A stretch of DNA of 37,510 bases from positions 1 to 37,510 of the forward strand of contig JAGLCE010000037.1 in NCBI GenBank assembly GCA_023146365.1. Direction: 5' to 3'. The stretch comes from Endozoicomonadaceae bacterium. GTDB taxonomy: Bacteria > Pseudomonadota > Gammaproteobacteria > Pseudomonadales > Endozoicomonadaceae. Position 1 is the stretch's first letter. Each line of letters opens with the position of its first letter. Positions 25,048 to 33,467 of this stretch are shown here, piece by piece. Both the position numbers and the translations under genes were made by a program. The notes beneath the pieces were generated by a model, which saw only the letters and a program-made list of their open reading frames with translations, ran no database searches and had not been told where the DNA came from.

Positions 25048-26202
25048 ATGAACAACCCGCAATTCCATATTCTCGGCGACTTGTCAGTCGAGCAGTTCCT
25101 CCGTGATTACTGGCAGAAAAAGCCACTGCTGCTCAGAGATGCCTTTCAGGCACAGGATCTGCCGATCACGCCTGATGAGCTGGCAGGCCTCGCCTGCGAA
25201 GAAGAGATTGAGTCCCGAATTATCCTACAACACATCGATGACCAAGAATCGGTACTGCGCCGAGGCCCCTTTAGTGAGCAGGATTTTACCCAGTTACCGG
25301 GAAGCCACTGGACCCTTCTGGTTCAAGCTGTTGACCAGTGGGTACCTGAAGTACGCGAACTGCTAAATGAATTTCGCTTCATTCCCGATTGGCGCCTTGA
25401 TGACATCATGATTAGCTACGCAACAGAAGGGGGTGGCGTTGGCCCTCATTATGATAACTATGATGTTTTTCTGATACAGGCAGCAGGACAAAAACAGTGG
25501 CAGACGGGACAGCGATGCGATGACAACACTCCCCTACAGCCGCATTCTGACCTGAAGATTCTTTCAACATTTGTTACAGAAAACGATTTCCACCTGAATC
25601 CTGGCGATATGCTTTACCTTCCGCCAAGCGTGGCTCACTGGGGAACCGCTTCATCAAATAACTGCATGACCATTTCTATCGGCTTTCGAGCACCTTCTCA
25701 CGCTGAAATGATCAGTGATTATGGTCACTGGCTCAGTGACAATCTCTCAGATTTTCTTCGTTATTCTGATACTGATCTCACATTTCAGGTCAGCCCCGCA
25801 GAAATCACTCATGAGAGTATCGCCCGAGTTCAACGTATTTTACGTGAGTATGCCGACAATCCTGCCTTGGTGGCGCAGTGGTTTGGTCGACTGATGACTG
25901 AGCCTAAATATACTGAAAGTGCTATGAATGAAACGGAGGATTTGAACTGTTATCTGATGGTTGCTACGGATGCTCGTCTAGCGTGGCATCAATCAGGTGA
26001 TCAGCAAACACTCTACCTCTTTGCAAATGGGGAAGATTATCGTCTGCCATTCTCACTAAAAGATCGCGTTAAAACGTTATGTGATGGTCGTTACTATTCC
26101 GCTCAGCAGCAGCGAACCAGTACGACCGTAGAGGAGCGGAGATGGGAAGAGGTCTTAACTGAGCTATTGGATAATAATGTTCTTATTCCCACTCAAGAGT
26201 GA
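25048..26202 (+). CDS. roxA: Ribosomal protein uL16 3-hydroxylase (JmjC-type oxygenase), RoxA/YcfD-like
   Basis: The 384-residue protein matches the YcfD/RoxA family, 2-oxoglutarate- and Fe(II)-dependent oxygenases that hydroxylate an arginine of ribosomal protein L16. The JmjC domain shows the metal triad: His134 and Asp136 in GGGVGPHYDNYDVFLIQ, and His197 in LPPSVAHWGT. LVQAVDQWVPEV, DWRLDDIMISYA and SIGFRAPSHAEMISDY are further family blocks. A dimerisation helix region and a C-terminal winged-helix-like domain (about 270-384) follow. It lies 76 bp downstream of purB, as in Pseudomonas. Confidence 0.9.
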   Translation: MNNPQFHILGDLSVEQFLRDYWQKKPLLLRDAFQAQDLPITPDELAGLACEEEIESRIILQHIDDQESVLRRGPFSEQDFTQLPGSHWTLLVQAVDQWVPEVRELLNEFRFIPDWRLDDIMISYATEGGGVGPHYDNYDVFLIQAAGQKQWQTGQRCDDNTPLQPHSDLKILSTFVTENDFHLNPGDMLYLPPSVAHWGTASSNNCMTISIGFRAPSHAEMISDYGHWLSDNLSDFLRYSDTDLTFQVSPAEITHESIARVQRILREYADNPALVAQWFGRLMTEPKYTESAMNETEDLNCYLMVATDARLAWHQSGDQQTLYLFANGEDYRLPFSLKDRVKTLCDGRYYSAQQQRTSTTVEERRWEEVLTELLDNNVLIPTQE

Positions 26203-26442
26203 GCATGACTCGTTCGCTATGGGGCGATCAAAAAAAGCACACTCTTCAGATTAATGACTGGACAATATTGAAGATTATTTATTCGATATGCGTTATACCT
26301 TACTGATTATTAAGATAATTTACGTATTTTCTATAATACCCTTTTGAAACGTGCGAATAGAATTTTTTCGTCCGATAACGCATGGAGCCCACAAAATAAA
26401 ATGAAAGCCTCGTATCATACGCAGCTCACTTTAATGACAGAC

Positions 26443-26473
26443 AAAAAAAAAGGAACCTTTCGATTCCTTCTTT
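26443..26473 (-). terminator. Rho-independent terminator of the tRNA operon
   Basis: On the minus strand AAGGAA and TTCCTT pair across an 8-base loop and are followed by nine T. It lies just after the 3' end of the fourth tRNA-like gene, so transcription appears to run through all four tRNA genes. Confidence 0.85.
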
Positions 26474-26475
26474 AT

Positions 26476-26549
26476 TGGAGGCAAACATCGGAGTCGAACC
26501 AGCCTAGATGGACTGCAGCCCATCGGTATAACCGCTCTACCGATCTGCT
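26476..26549 (-). tRNA. Irregular tRNA-Cys-like gene or tRNA pseudogene
   Basis: The 74-base sequence ends in an encoded CCA and closely follows the neighbouring tRNA-Cys: D arm with GTA/TAC stem, GGTTATAC, CTGCAG around the anticodon, and T loop TTCGACT. It deviates in several ways. The acceptor 1:72 pair is A-C and two pairs are G-U. The T stem has one mismatch. The anticodon arm has 18 rather than 17 bases: a 5-bp stem GATGG/CCATC enclosing an 8-base loop GCTGCAGT, or a 6-bp stem with a 6-base loop. It is probably a decaying duplicate of tRNA-Cys. A working tRNA with altered decoding cannot be excluded. Confidence 0.7.
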
Positions 26550-26595
26550 TTAAAACGTTCAGCTGGTAGTCAGATACTATCCAAAACTATTAACA

Positions 26596-26682
26596 TGGTG
26601 CCCAGAGCCGGAATCGAACCGGCACGACCTAATGGTCGAGGGATTTTAAATCCCTTGTGTCTACCAATTTCACCATCCGGGC
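26596..26682 (-). tRNA. tRNA-Leu (anticodon TAA)
   Basis: The 87-base gene, with CCA encoded, has acceptor GCCCGGA pairing TCTGGGC, an A-box region TGGTGAAATTGGTAGACAC typical of leucine tRNAs, anticodon loop TTTAAAA in a GGGA/TCCC stem, a long variable arm (CGACC-ATTA-GGTCG), and the TTCGATT T loop. It decodes UUA and UUG. Confidence 0.95.
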
Positions 26683-26765
26683 ATTATCTGTTTACCGGAA
26701 ATAACTCTCCGGACATCACAACATAAACCGTCCTGCACTGCTTCACCAGAGTACTTGATGAAAAA

Positions 26766-26839
26766 TGGAGGCGGGCACCGGAGTCGAACCGGCCTAGATG
26801 GAGTTGCAGTCCACTGTATAACCGATCTACCAACCCGCC
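26766..26839 (-). tRNA. tRNA-Cys (anticodon GCA)
   Basis: The 74-base gene, with CCA encoded, has acceptor GGCGGGT/GCCCGCC, anticodon loop CTGCAAC in a five-pair stem, GGTTATAC in the D loop and TTCGACT in the T loop, as in E. coli tRNA-Cys. It is the intact parent of the irregular copy at 26476-26549. Confidence 0.95.
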
Positions 26840-26862
26840 TTTAAGACTTTCTTCCTACAACA

Positions 26863-26938
<76 letters not shown>

Positions 26939-26962
26939 CCTGCCCTGCTAAATACGATGGCT

Positions 26963-26990
26963 ATTGTATTGACTTATAACAACCTGTCAA
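26963..26990 (-). promoter_or_regulatory. Sigma70 promoter of the tRNA operon
   Basis: On the minus strand a perfect -35 TTGACA (26985-26990) and -10 TACAAT (26963-26968) are separated by 16 bp. The tRNA-Gly begins 24 bases after the -10. The promoter lies between pgsA and the tRNAs, so the tRNAs have their own start. Confidence 0.85.
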
Positions 26991-27009
26991 GCATTGGATA
27001 AACAACAGA

Positions 27010-27570
27010 TTATTCAACATCAAAAGGTTTCAGCTCTGGCCATGCAGCCTGTACATAAACAACCATAGACCACAAGGTAAGAAGAGACGCCACATACAAC
27101 AGTACAATACCCGACACACCCACTGGACTCTCAGTAAAGTCTGGCGCCCAAAGTAACAGTGTAATAGAGACCATCTGCATCGTTGTTTTCATTTTTCCGA
27201 TAAAGTTGACTGCTATACTGGTGCGCTTACCGATTTCAGCCATCCACTCACGCAGAGCGGATATCGTGATCTCACGACCAATAATAATCAGTGCCGGAAT
27301 CGTCAGCCATGGACTGTTACACTGTTCAATCAGTGTCGCCAAAGTCACTGCAATCATCAGTTTATCTGCCACCGGATCAAGAAACGCACCAAAAGGTGTC
27401 GTTTGATTTAATCGTCGTGCGAGGTACCCATCGAACCAGTCGGTAATGGATGCGAACATAAAAATAGCGGCACTAGCAAAATTCGTCCAGTGAAATGGCA
27501 AGTATATGACCACCACGATGACCGGAATCAGCAATAAACGCATCAATGTTAAAATATTCGGTATATTCAT
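27010..27570 (-). CDS. pgsA: CDP-diacylglycerol--glycerol-3-phosphate 3-phosphatidyltransferase
   Basis: PgsA makes phosphatidylglycerol phosphate, the committed step to phosphatidylglycerol and cardiolipin, in the cytoplasmic membrane. The 186-residue protein has four to five hydrophobic segments and the CDP-alcohol phosphatidyltransferase motif D-G-x2-A-R-x8-G-x3-D-x3-D in DGYLARRLNQTTPFGAFLD and the following PVADK. The start at 27570 gives MNIPNILTLMRLLLIP, the standard N-terminus; an open frame extends 20 codons further but without similarity. It follows uvrC on the same strand, an order conserved in enterics. Confidence 0.95.
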   Translation of the reverse strand: MNIPNILTLMRLLLIPVIVVVIYLPFHWTNFASAAIFMFASITDWFDGYLARRLNQTTPFGAFLDPVADKLMIAVTLATLIEQCNSPWLTIPALIIIGREITISALREWMAEIGKRTSIAVNFIGKMKTTMQMVSITLLLWAPDFTESPVGVSGIVLLYVASLLTLWSMVVYVQAAWPELKPFDVE

Positions 27571-27688
27571 CGTCTGACAATAAGCCTGAAAATCATCCAC
27601 TACTGAGGGAGGCATTCCCGATTCTAGCACTCTAGTGTATCAGTTACCGAACAGCGATTGGATAATGAATCTTCCGTCATTCGTTTTT

Positions 27689-29527
27689 TTAGCGATGCAA
27701 TTGGTCATGTATCTCCTGCGCCAGTGCTTGATTAATCCCGTTAACTTTGCAAAGTTCCGTCACAGTCGCCTGAAAAATAGCTTGAAGCCCTCCAAAATAC
27801 TTCAACAGCGCTGAACGGCGCTTCGCACCCACGCCTGGAATATCTTCCAGAGTCGATTTTTTACGTTTTCCTTCACGTCGCTGGCGATGCCCAGTAATAG
27901 CAAAGCGGTGTGCTTCATCCCGTACCTGCTGAACTAGGTGCAAAGCTGGACTCGTTGGCTCCAGAACATACTCTTTACCTGTCACTCCATCCAGCAAGGT
28001 TTCCATGCCTGGTTTGCGACTCTTCCCTTTCCCTACGCCGACAACAGTAACGCTCGTCAACTGCAGATTTTCCAGAGACTCCATCGCCTTGTTGAGCTGG
28101 CCGATACCGCCGTCAATCAATATGATATCAGGCACCTTACCTTCACCGATCAGCAACCGAGCATAACGTCGCTCAACAGCCTGACCTATGGCGGCATAAT
28201 CATCACCAGGCGTGATGTCACGAATATTAAACCGTCGATAATCGGACTTTACGGCGCCTTGATGATCAAACACCACGCAGGACGCAACCGTGCCCTCCCC
28301 CATCGTATGACTAATATCAAAGCATTCTATGCGCTCAGGCAGTGCTGATAACGTCAATACCTGCTGTAATAAGAGGAATTTCTGATAAACATTCTTTCGA
28401 TCTGCCTGCCAACTGGCCAGTGCATGAATGGCATTTTTATCCGCCAGTTCCAGCCATCGTACTCTATCGCCGCGCACTTGGTGACACAAAGTGACCGCTT
28501 TGTTGGACACTTCACGCAATGTCACCTCAAGAACCTCCTGACCTTCTACAGGGCAGGGAATCACAATCTTACTGGGAAAATCCCTTGAATTTGCGTTTCT
28601 GATATAGAAATTAGCCAAAAAACTCAACAAGGCCGCCTCCCGAGTCGTCTCCAACTTGAAATCGGGGTGGAATTGTCGAGTACCCAGTACCCTCCCCTGC
28701 CTGACAAATAAGACGATAATGCAACATCCGGTCGGCTCCCATGCGATACCCAAGGCATCAACATCCCCCTGCTGCGCACTGGTGATCTGCCCTTCTTGTG
28801 TCTGTCGAAGAAAATTCACCTGATCACGAAACAGTGCGGCCTGCTCAAATTCGAGTGCTTCGGCTGCAGCATCCATCTTATCAATCAGATCAAAGATAAT
28901 TTTCTGGCTTTTACCTTCAAGAAAACGGACAGAATCCTGTACATCCTTACCGTACTCCTCTTCATTAACCAGGTTGACACAAGGTGCTTTGCAACGATTA
29001 ATCTGATACTGCAGACAGGGGCGGGATCGATTTCTAAAAAAACTGTCCTCACACTGACGAACCTTAAATATTTTCTGCAATATCCCCAGAGTTTCCCGAG
29101 CTGCACCAGCACTGGGGTATGGACCAAAGAAGCGCCACAATGGTTTTTTGCTACCCCGATGCAGCGCCAATCGAGGAAATCGATCCTTATGAGACAGATA
29201 AATAAAAGGATAAGACTTATCGTCCCGTAGCAGGATATTGTACTGAGGCTTCAAGGTTTTGATCAAATTCTGTTCGAGGATGAGTGCTTCTGACTCCGTA
29301 TTGGTAATAACCGTCTCAATCGCCCTGACTTTGGCGACCATTACCTCTGTTTTTATCGGCAGTCCCTGCTGACGAAAATAACTGGCAAGCCGTTTTTTTA
29401 GGTTTTTGGCTTTACCGATGTAAAGCACGTCCATATTATCGTCCAACATTTTATAAATACCCGGCTGCTCCGAAGCATGCTTCAGGAGTGACGGATAATC
29501 AAAATAACTGCTTTTTTCTGTCGACAT
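27689..29527 (-). CDS. uvrC: Excinuclease ABC subunit UvrC
   Basis: UvrC makes both incisions in nucleotide excision repair after UvrAB finds damage. The 612-residue protein has, in order, a GIY-YIG endonuclease (about 15-100; GIYKMLDDNMDVLYIGKAKN), a cysteine-containing linker (CLQYQINRCKAPC), a UVR motif (about 205-240), the RNase H-like C-terminal nuclease (IECFDISHTMGEGTVASCVV, DIILIDGGIGQLN, DEAHRFAITGHR), and two helix-hairpin-helix motifs (IPGVGAKRRSALLKYFGG and the last ~25 residues). The ATG at 29527 gives the usual lead into the GIY-YIG domain. No uvrY-type regulator lies upstream, unlike E. coli. Confidence 0.97.
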   Translation of the reverse strand: MSTEKSSYFDYPSLLKHASEQPGIYKMLDDNMDVLYIGKAKNLKKRLASYFRQQGLPIKTEVMVAKVRAIETVITNTESEALILEQNLIKTLKPQYNILLRDDKSYPFIYLSHKDRFPRLALHRGSKKPLWRFFGPYPSAGAARETLGILQKIFKVRQCEDSFFRNRSRPCLQYQINRCKAPCVNLVNEEEYGKDVQDSVRFLEGKSQKIIFDLIDKMDAAAEALEFEQAALFRDQVNFLRQTQEGQITSAQQGDVDALGIAWEPTGCCIIVLFVRQGRVLGTRQFHPDFKLETTREAALLSFLANFYIRNANSRDFPSKIVIPCPVEGQEVLEVTLREVSNKAVTLCHQVRGDRVRWLELADKNAIHALASWQADRKNVYQKFLLLQQVLTLSALPERIECFDISHTMGEGTVASCVVFDHQGAVKSDYRRFNIRDITPGDDYAAIGQAVERRYARLLIGEGKVPDIILIDGGIGQLNKAMESLENLQLTSVTVVGVGKGKSRKPGMETLLDGVTGKEYVLEPTSPALHLVQQVRDEAHRFAITGHRQRREGKRKKSTLEDIPGVGAKRRSALLKYFGGLQAIFQATVTELCKVNGINQALAQEIHDQLHR

Positions 29528-30303
29528 CGTGGACGCATCAAGTGAGTTCTGCAGAAGAGTATCGTGATACTATCCACTCGGCATCTGACAATAAATCAGG
29601 TTGTCATCAATGGAGTATCAAGCAGGGCACGCCGAATAGCAGAGGAAAATAATGTTTCGAGATCTTTGCATGATCTCGACGATAATAATATCACAAAGCT
29701 AACTAGAAAATGTTGGTTTTTTCTGACTCAACTTGCCTCAAAATGGCAATGACTGGAGCCATATTTCACTCTATTACAACCAGCTGACTCTTGAAGAATT
29801 AAAATACCAGTGAATTATTGCGACGATATTATCCAAAAGGAATGAACATAGACGCGCTATCGAAGCAGCCAATAGCAAGAATACAATTTATGATTAACAT
29901 GTGACCAAAAAAGATTAAACTATCTATCTCCGTATGAGTTTCTCACGGGCAAGTGCCTGTCGCTTATTGGTGTTCAACTAGGCAATACGTCATAGCGCAT
30001 GAATTCATGCGTTTGAAAAAAATTGATCGATTGTTAACGGGTTATTTCGATAAACTCCTCACTCTAGCATACGAATGCGAGCTCCGTTCATTTCCAGATT
30101 TGAAGCAATTAAAGCTTTGAACATCATTATCATTAATGGAGGGCAAGTTTTTTGCCCTAGCGTTTGCTGTGGATATGAGTCAGCATTAATGGATATATAA
30201 AATTTACTGATGAACTTTATCACTAAAAAAAAGTCGAACACTCGTAGTCTGATACATCATCAATTAATATCTATTTTTAATATTGCAAGGAGTTACTAGC
30301 ACC
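29528..30303. other. Long intergenic region at the core/accessory boundary
   Basis: No gene is recognised in about 775 bp. It contains a perfect 16-bp palindrome CGCATGAATTCATGCG at 29996-30011. AAGGAG at 30286-30291 is the ribosome binding site of the next gene. Base composition falls clearly towards A+T from here on. Short frames such as 29564-29752 and 30059-30241 have no ribosome binding site or recognisable domain. Confidence 0.5.
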
Positions 30304-31341
30304 ATGTTAATAGACAGTTCAAATCAACCATCCACCACCGTTGTAAAAGAGAATTCATTGCCAGATGATACAATCGAACAGTTAGGCTCTGTATCGATAA
30401 CTCCAATGAAGAGAAACTCAAGCTCTTCGCATTCAATCTCAGAGTGCGCTTCAGCTAATGAGCCTTTAACTAATAATTCTGAATTATCTCCTTATCAAAA
30501 CAAAGAGTATCGTAATCTTGAGAAATACACCACACAAAAAATACCGGTTTATACACCGTACGTTTCTGCGCATCCTATATTAGCTTCAAATATATTTATA
30601 GATTTAAAGGAGTCTAATGATTTTGAAAAAACAGTAACATCCTTGCAAAAGAACGACACTCTATCAACCCCTTGTTTTATCAACACAACCTGCTACAACG
30701 AAACTAATGAAGTTATCAAACCAACTAATGAAAATTTCAAGCTTGTAAAAATAGTTAAAGGTTTATTAATCTATCCAGGCGCCTATATGGCAGTAAAATA
30801 CTACCTATTAGGTCAACAATATGCCACACAAGAAATCATTTCACAAAGACAGGATCTTTATAAGGCTATTCTTCTAGCACATCGAAACCAAAAACATGCT
30901 AGAGCTACAAATCCACAGCATACACTGACTTATTTTGGAAACCAATTATGTATCAACGGACTCAACAATAGCATTGCTTTTGCACCATTTGAAGAACCAT
31001 TTAATGATTATCTCGAAATTCTAACAAATCAGACAAGACCCTTTAGTAATAACTATGATACGAGCGATCTTATAACTGATTTCAGCAAAACTAATGAAAA
31101 TAAAAAGAAAACACTTCATACATTATGCACACTCGTATTTGATTCAGATTCTCAAGCTAATCATTTAACACCCACACTTGACACGACACACGTATGCCTT
31201 TTTTTTGATGATCCAGTAATGTTAAAAGAATTATTAAGTGGAAATAATAGATCAACCTCTTCCTACGTCGCTCCGTTATGTATTTATTACGATAACATTA
31301 GATTCAAGTTGTTACTATTCACCAGCCACTCAAGAAAATGA
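30304..31341 (+). CDS. Unrecognised A+T-rich protein, first copy of a duplicated domain (probably the 5' half of a frameshifted gene)
   Basis: I do not recognise this 345-residue protein. The first ~80 residues are polar, rich in Ser, Asn and Thr, and probably disordered; no signal peptide is visible. Residues about 90-333 form a domain that recurs in the next reading frame. Key shared blocks are TPCFINTTCY (123-131) versus IPCLVNSTCY, LVKIVKGLLIYPGAY versus HVKIVSGIFLYPHAY, INGLNNSIAFAPF versus HQGLNNTLSFSPF, and VCLFFDDPVMLKELL versus IVLLFDDFELFESLL. After NIR (331-333) the match jumps to the frame of the next gene, so the last ~12 residues here are probably out of frame. AAGGAG lies 12 bases before the ATG; a TTG at 30283 is in frame but overlaps that site. 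The A+T-rich composition and polar content suggest a host-interaction protein (inference). Confidence 0.6.
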   Translation: MLIDSSNQPSTTVVKENSLPDDTIEQLGSVSITPMKRNSSSSHSISECASANEPLTNNSELSPYQNKEYRNLEKYTTQKIPVYTPYVSAHPILASNIFIDLKESNDFEKTVTSLQKNDTLSTPCFINTTCYNETNEVIKPTNENFKLVKIVKGLLIYPGAYMAVKYYLLGQQYATQEIISQRQDLYKAILLAHRNQKHARATNPQHTLTYFGNQLCINGLNNSIAFAPFEEPFNDYLEILTNQTRPFSNNYDTSDLITDFSKTNENKKKTLHTLCTLVFDSDSQANHLTPTLDTTHVCLFFDDPVMLKELLSGNNRSTSSYVAPLCIYYDNIRFKLLLFTSHSRK

Positions 31342-33112
31342 TCCACTTGACCCAATAAAACAGCTATTATGCCATACTGTATCACCTGTTACTGAACTCA
31401 CTTTACATTGTCACAACTTATTAGTTGAATGTGATTTTCACTATTTGAAAAATAGCCTATTTCATGATCCTCTCGACAACATAAGAAAAAACAACAAGCG
31501 TTTTCAATCTTTACTTTCTTGCACGAAAATTTACACGGAAAAAAGAAGGAATAAAAGATTCAAGAAAAAGTATCATTCAATAATGAAAAGACACCCACTG
31601 ACTCATTGTATGAGACAAAAACACGTAAATGCGGTCGCTTCAAATAGTGCAAAAACGATAATCTTAAATCATGATTTTCAAAATAAAACATTATGGAAAT
31701 TATTAGCGGATAACGCTAACGGCAGAGCAGATACTGAATCAATCGAGATACAATACATAATGAAAAATGGCTATCGCTCTGCGCAAAAATGTCCAGATAT
31801 TTATATAAACAAAAGCATCACCACTTTATCTTGTCCTGAATATATAAATAATTCACATAAAAATAAAAATAGTATTATTTTATATGCAAAGTCTACTAGT
31901 AATAATCCCATAATTCCCATAACAGCATTTGCCAACATGGAATTATTATGTAAACCTGATACTACACTAGAAGTACTCTATAAACTGGAAACTAAACTGG
32001 AAACGTCAGATATTCACCAATTTTCTATCCCCTGCCTAGTCAATAGCACTTGTTACGACATCAACAATAAGGTTATCGTCCCAGACAAATACAATTATCT
32101 ACATGTTAAAATAGTTAGCGGTATCTTCTTGTATCCTCATGCTTATGTTGCACTTTTATACGAAGCACTACTAATAAAAGAGCAGAATAATAAGATAACA
32201 ACAGAAGAAATTAGTAGCAAAGAACGATTAAGAGAGGGGATCATGACAATGTTTTCATCCATACAGCAACACTCTCGAGTTAGCGGTTCATTTTATGAAA
32301 TGGTTCATTTAGAAACACGATTATTCCATCAAGGATTAAATAACACCTTATCATTTTCACCCTTCCAAAATGATGAGCCGTTCGATCAATACTTACGTTT
32401 AGTTCAAGATGCAAAATTAAATTTAAATAGTGTAGTAAAAAATAGCGATTCGAAACCTGTAACATGTTTAGAAATAAATACAATCAAAAATCCAGACCCT
32501 ATTTTATGTATCATAACATGGGATGAAAACTCAATTAAACATTATTCCGATGTAAAAATTGATATTTTAGATATCGTTCTCTTATTTGATGATTTTGAAT
32601 TATTTGAATCTTTGTTAAGAAGTGTACGAATAACAGATAGTATAAAATATTATATCGTACCATTAATGGAAAATTATAATAGAGTCAGAACGAGCATCGA
32701 CTGTTCAGCGCATCATTGTCCAATTAAGTTCGCCAGTCAAATTACAAGTTGTTTTAAGGAGAGCACGGGGCATGGATCAAATAGAGATTTTTTATTAAAT
32801 TTAACAAACTACCATCCTGATACTTCAACCAATAATGAAGGAAATACTCGCTGCCAAAACTGTTTCATTAAAACATATCGCCCAAGCTTTTCAATTAAAG
32901 CCCCATCGCACTACAAAATTTATACTCAAATAAAAACTATTGCAAATAATGTCAATGAGACATCATCTATATCTGAAAGAGTGATGTCATCGATTCCAGA
33001 AACTCAAATCATTAATATGGATGAAGATGAAGAAAATACAAGACTTTTATGGCCTCTAAAAAATAATCACTCCATGGGTAGATCACACAGTAAGCATCAA
33101 GGAAAGCTATAA
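31238..33112 (+). CDS. Unrecognised A+T-rich protein, second copy of the duplicated domain (probably the 3' half of the same gene)
   Basis: The open frame begins at a GTG without a convincing ribosome binding site and overlaps the previous gene by 104 bp. Its first ~20 codons read the other gene's sequence out of frame. From about residue 22 (SSCYYSPATQENDPLDPIKQ) it continues the first domain copy, matching the stretch after the second copy (TSIDCSAHHCPIKF). A second full copy of the domain spans about 232-500. Residues 102-119 are strongly basic (KRRNKRFKKKYHSIMKRH), resembling a bipartite nuclear localisation signal. The C-terminus is acidic, then basic. If joined to the upstream frame near 31,300, the protein would be about 935 residues with two tandem domains. 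Function is unknown. An independent gene starting at the ATG at 31583 is an alternative. Confidence 0.55.
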   Translation: MEIIDQPLPTSLRYVFITITLDSSCYYSPATQENDPLDPIKQLLCHTVSPVTELTLHCHNLLVECDFHYLKNSLFHDPLDNIRKNNKRFQSLLSCTKIYTEKRRNKRFKKKYHSIMKRHPLTHCMRQKHVNAVASNSAKTIILNHDFQNKTLWKLLADNANGRADTESIEIQYIMKNGYRSAQKCPDIYINKSITTLSCPEYINNSHKNKNSIILYAKSTSNNPIIPITAFANMELLCKPDTTLEVLYKLETKLETSDIHQFSIPCLVNSTCYDINNKVIVPDKYNYLHVKIVSGIFLYPHAYVALLYEALLIKEQNNKITTEEISSKERLREGIMTMFSSIQQHSRVSGSFYEMVHLETRLFHQGLNNTLSFSPFQNDEPFDQYLRLVQDAKLNLNSVVKNSDSKPVTCLEINTIKNPDPILCIITWDENSIKHYSDVKIDILDIVLLFDDFELFESLLRSVRITDSIKYYIVPLMENYNRVRTSIDCSAHHCPIKFASQITSCFKESTGHGSNRDFLLNLTNYHPDTSTNNEGNTRCQNCFIKTYRPSFSIKAPSHYKIYTQIKTIANNVNETSSISERVMSSIPETQIINMDEDEENTRLLWPLKNNHSMGRSHSKHQGKL

Positions 33113-33467
33113 TAATCAAACAAAACCAAGGGTGGACTACACGGTGGCGGTAGAAATAATAACATTCTCACAAAATAGACTAAATTAATAGAGCATCGCT
33201 AACAATCAACACAGCAACAGAAACCCGCTTATTATAAAAACAACATCCGAGTAAGTGGGTTTATAAAATAATTGGGAGGTTTTTTCTTACCATTAGAATG
33301 ACAAAACAGTCTACAGACTAACTTAAACGTTAGGCATGAATTCCTCATATTCAAGAGTGACGTTTCGATTGATGAAACCTATTAAAACAATCTAAATAAT
33401 AAATTTTACTAATACTAGAAATACTATTACTATAGCTATTGTCAATTCTAAATAAAGATGAAAATAA
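33113..33467. other. Intergenic region before the catalase gene, with a terminator-like hairpin
   Basis: AAACCCGCTTA (33221-33231) pairs with TAAGTGGGTTT (33252-33262), one G-U pair allowed, giving an 11-bp stem with a 20-base loop. TTTTTT follows about 20 bases later. It could end transcription of the preceding gene. The rest is A+T-rich. No promoter or OxyR site could be assigned for the catalase gene. Confidence 0.4.

Noticed and set aside
26344..26553. 69-codon frame after roxA
   Set aside because: It overlaps the terminator and the tRNA-Cys-like gene on the other strand.
31238..31341. Programmed ribosomal frameshift between the two overlapping frames
   Set aside because: No classic slippery heptamer of the A-AAA-AAG type is seen near the point where the similarity changes frame, so mutation or sequencing error is more likely; not excluded.
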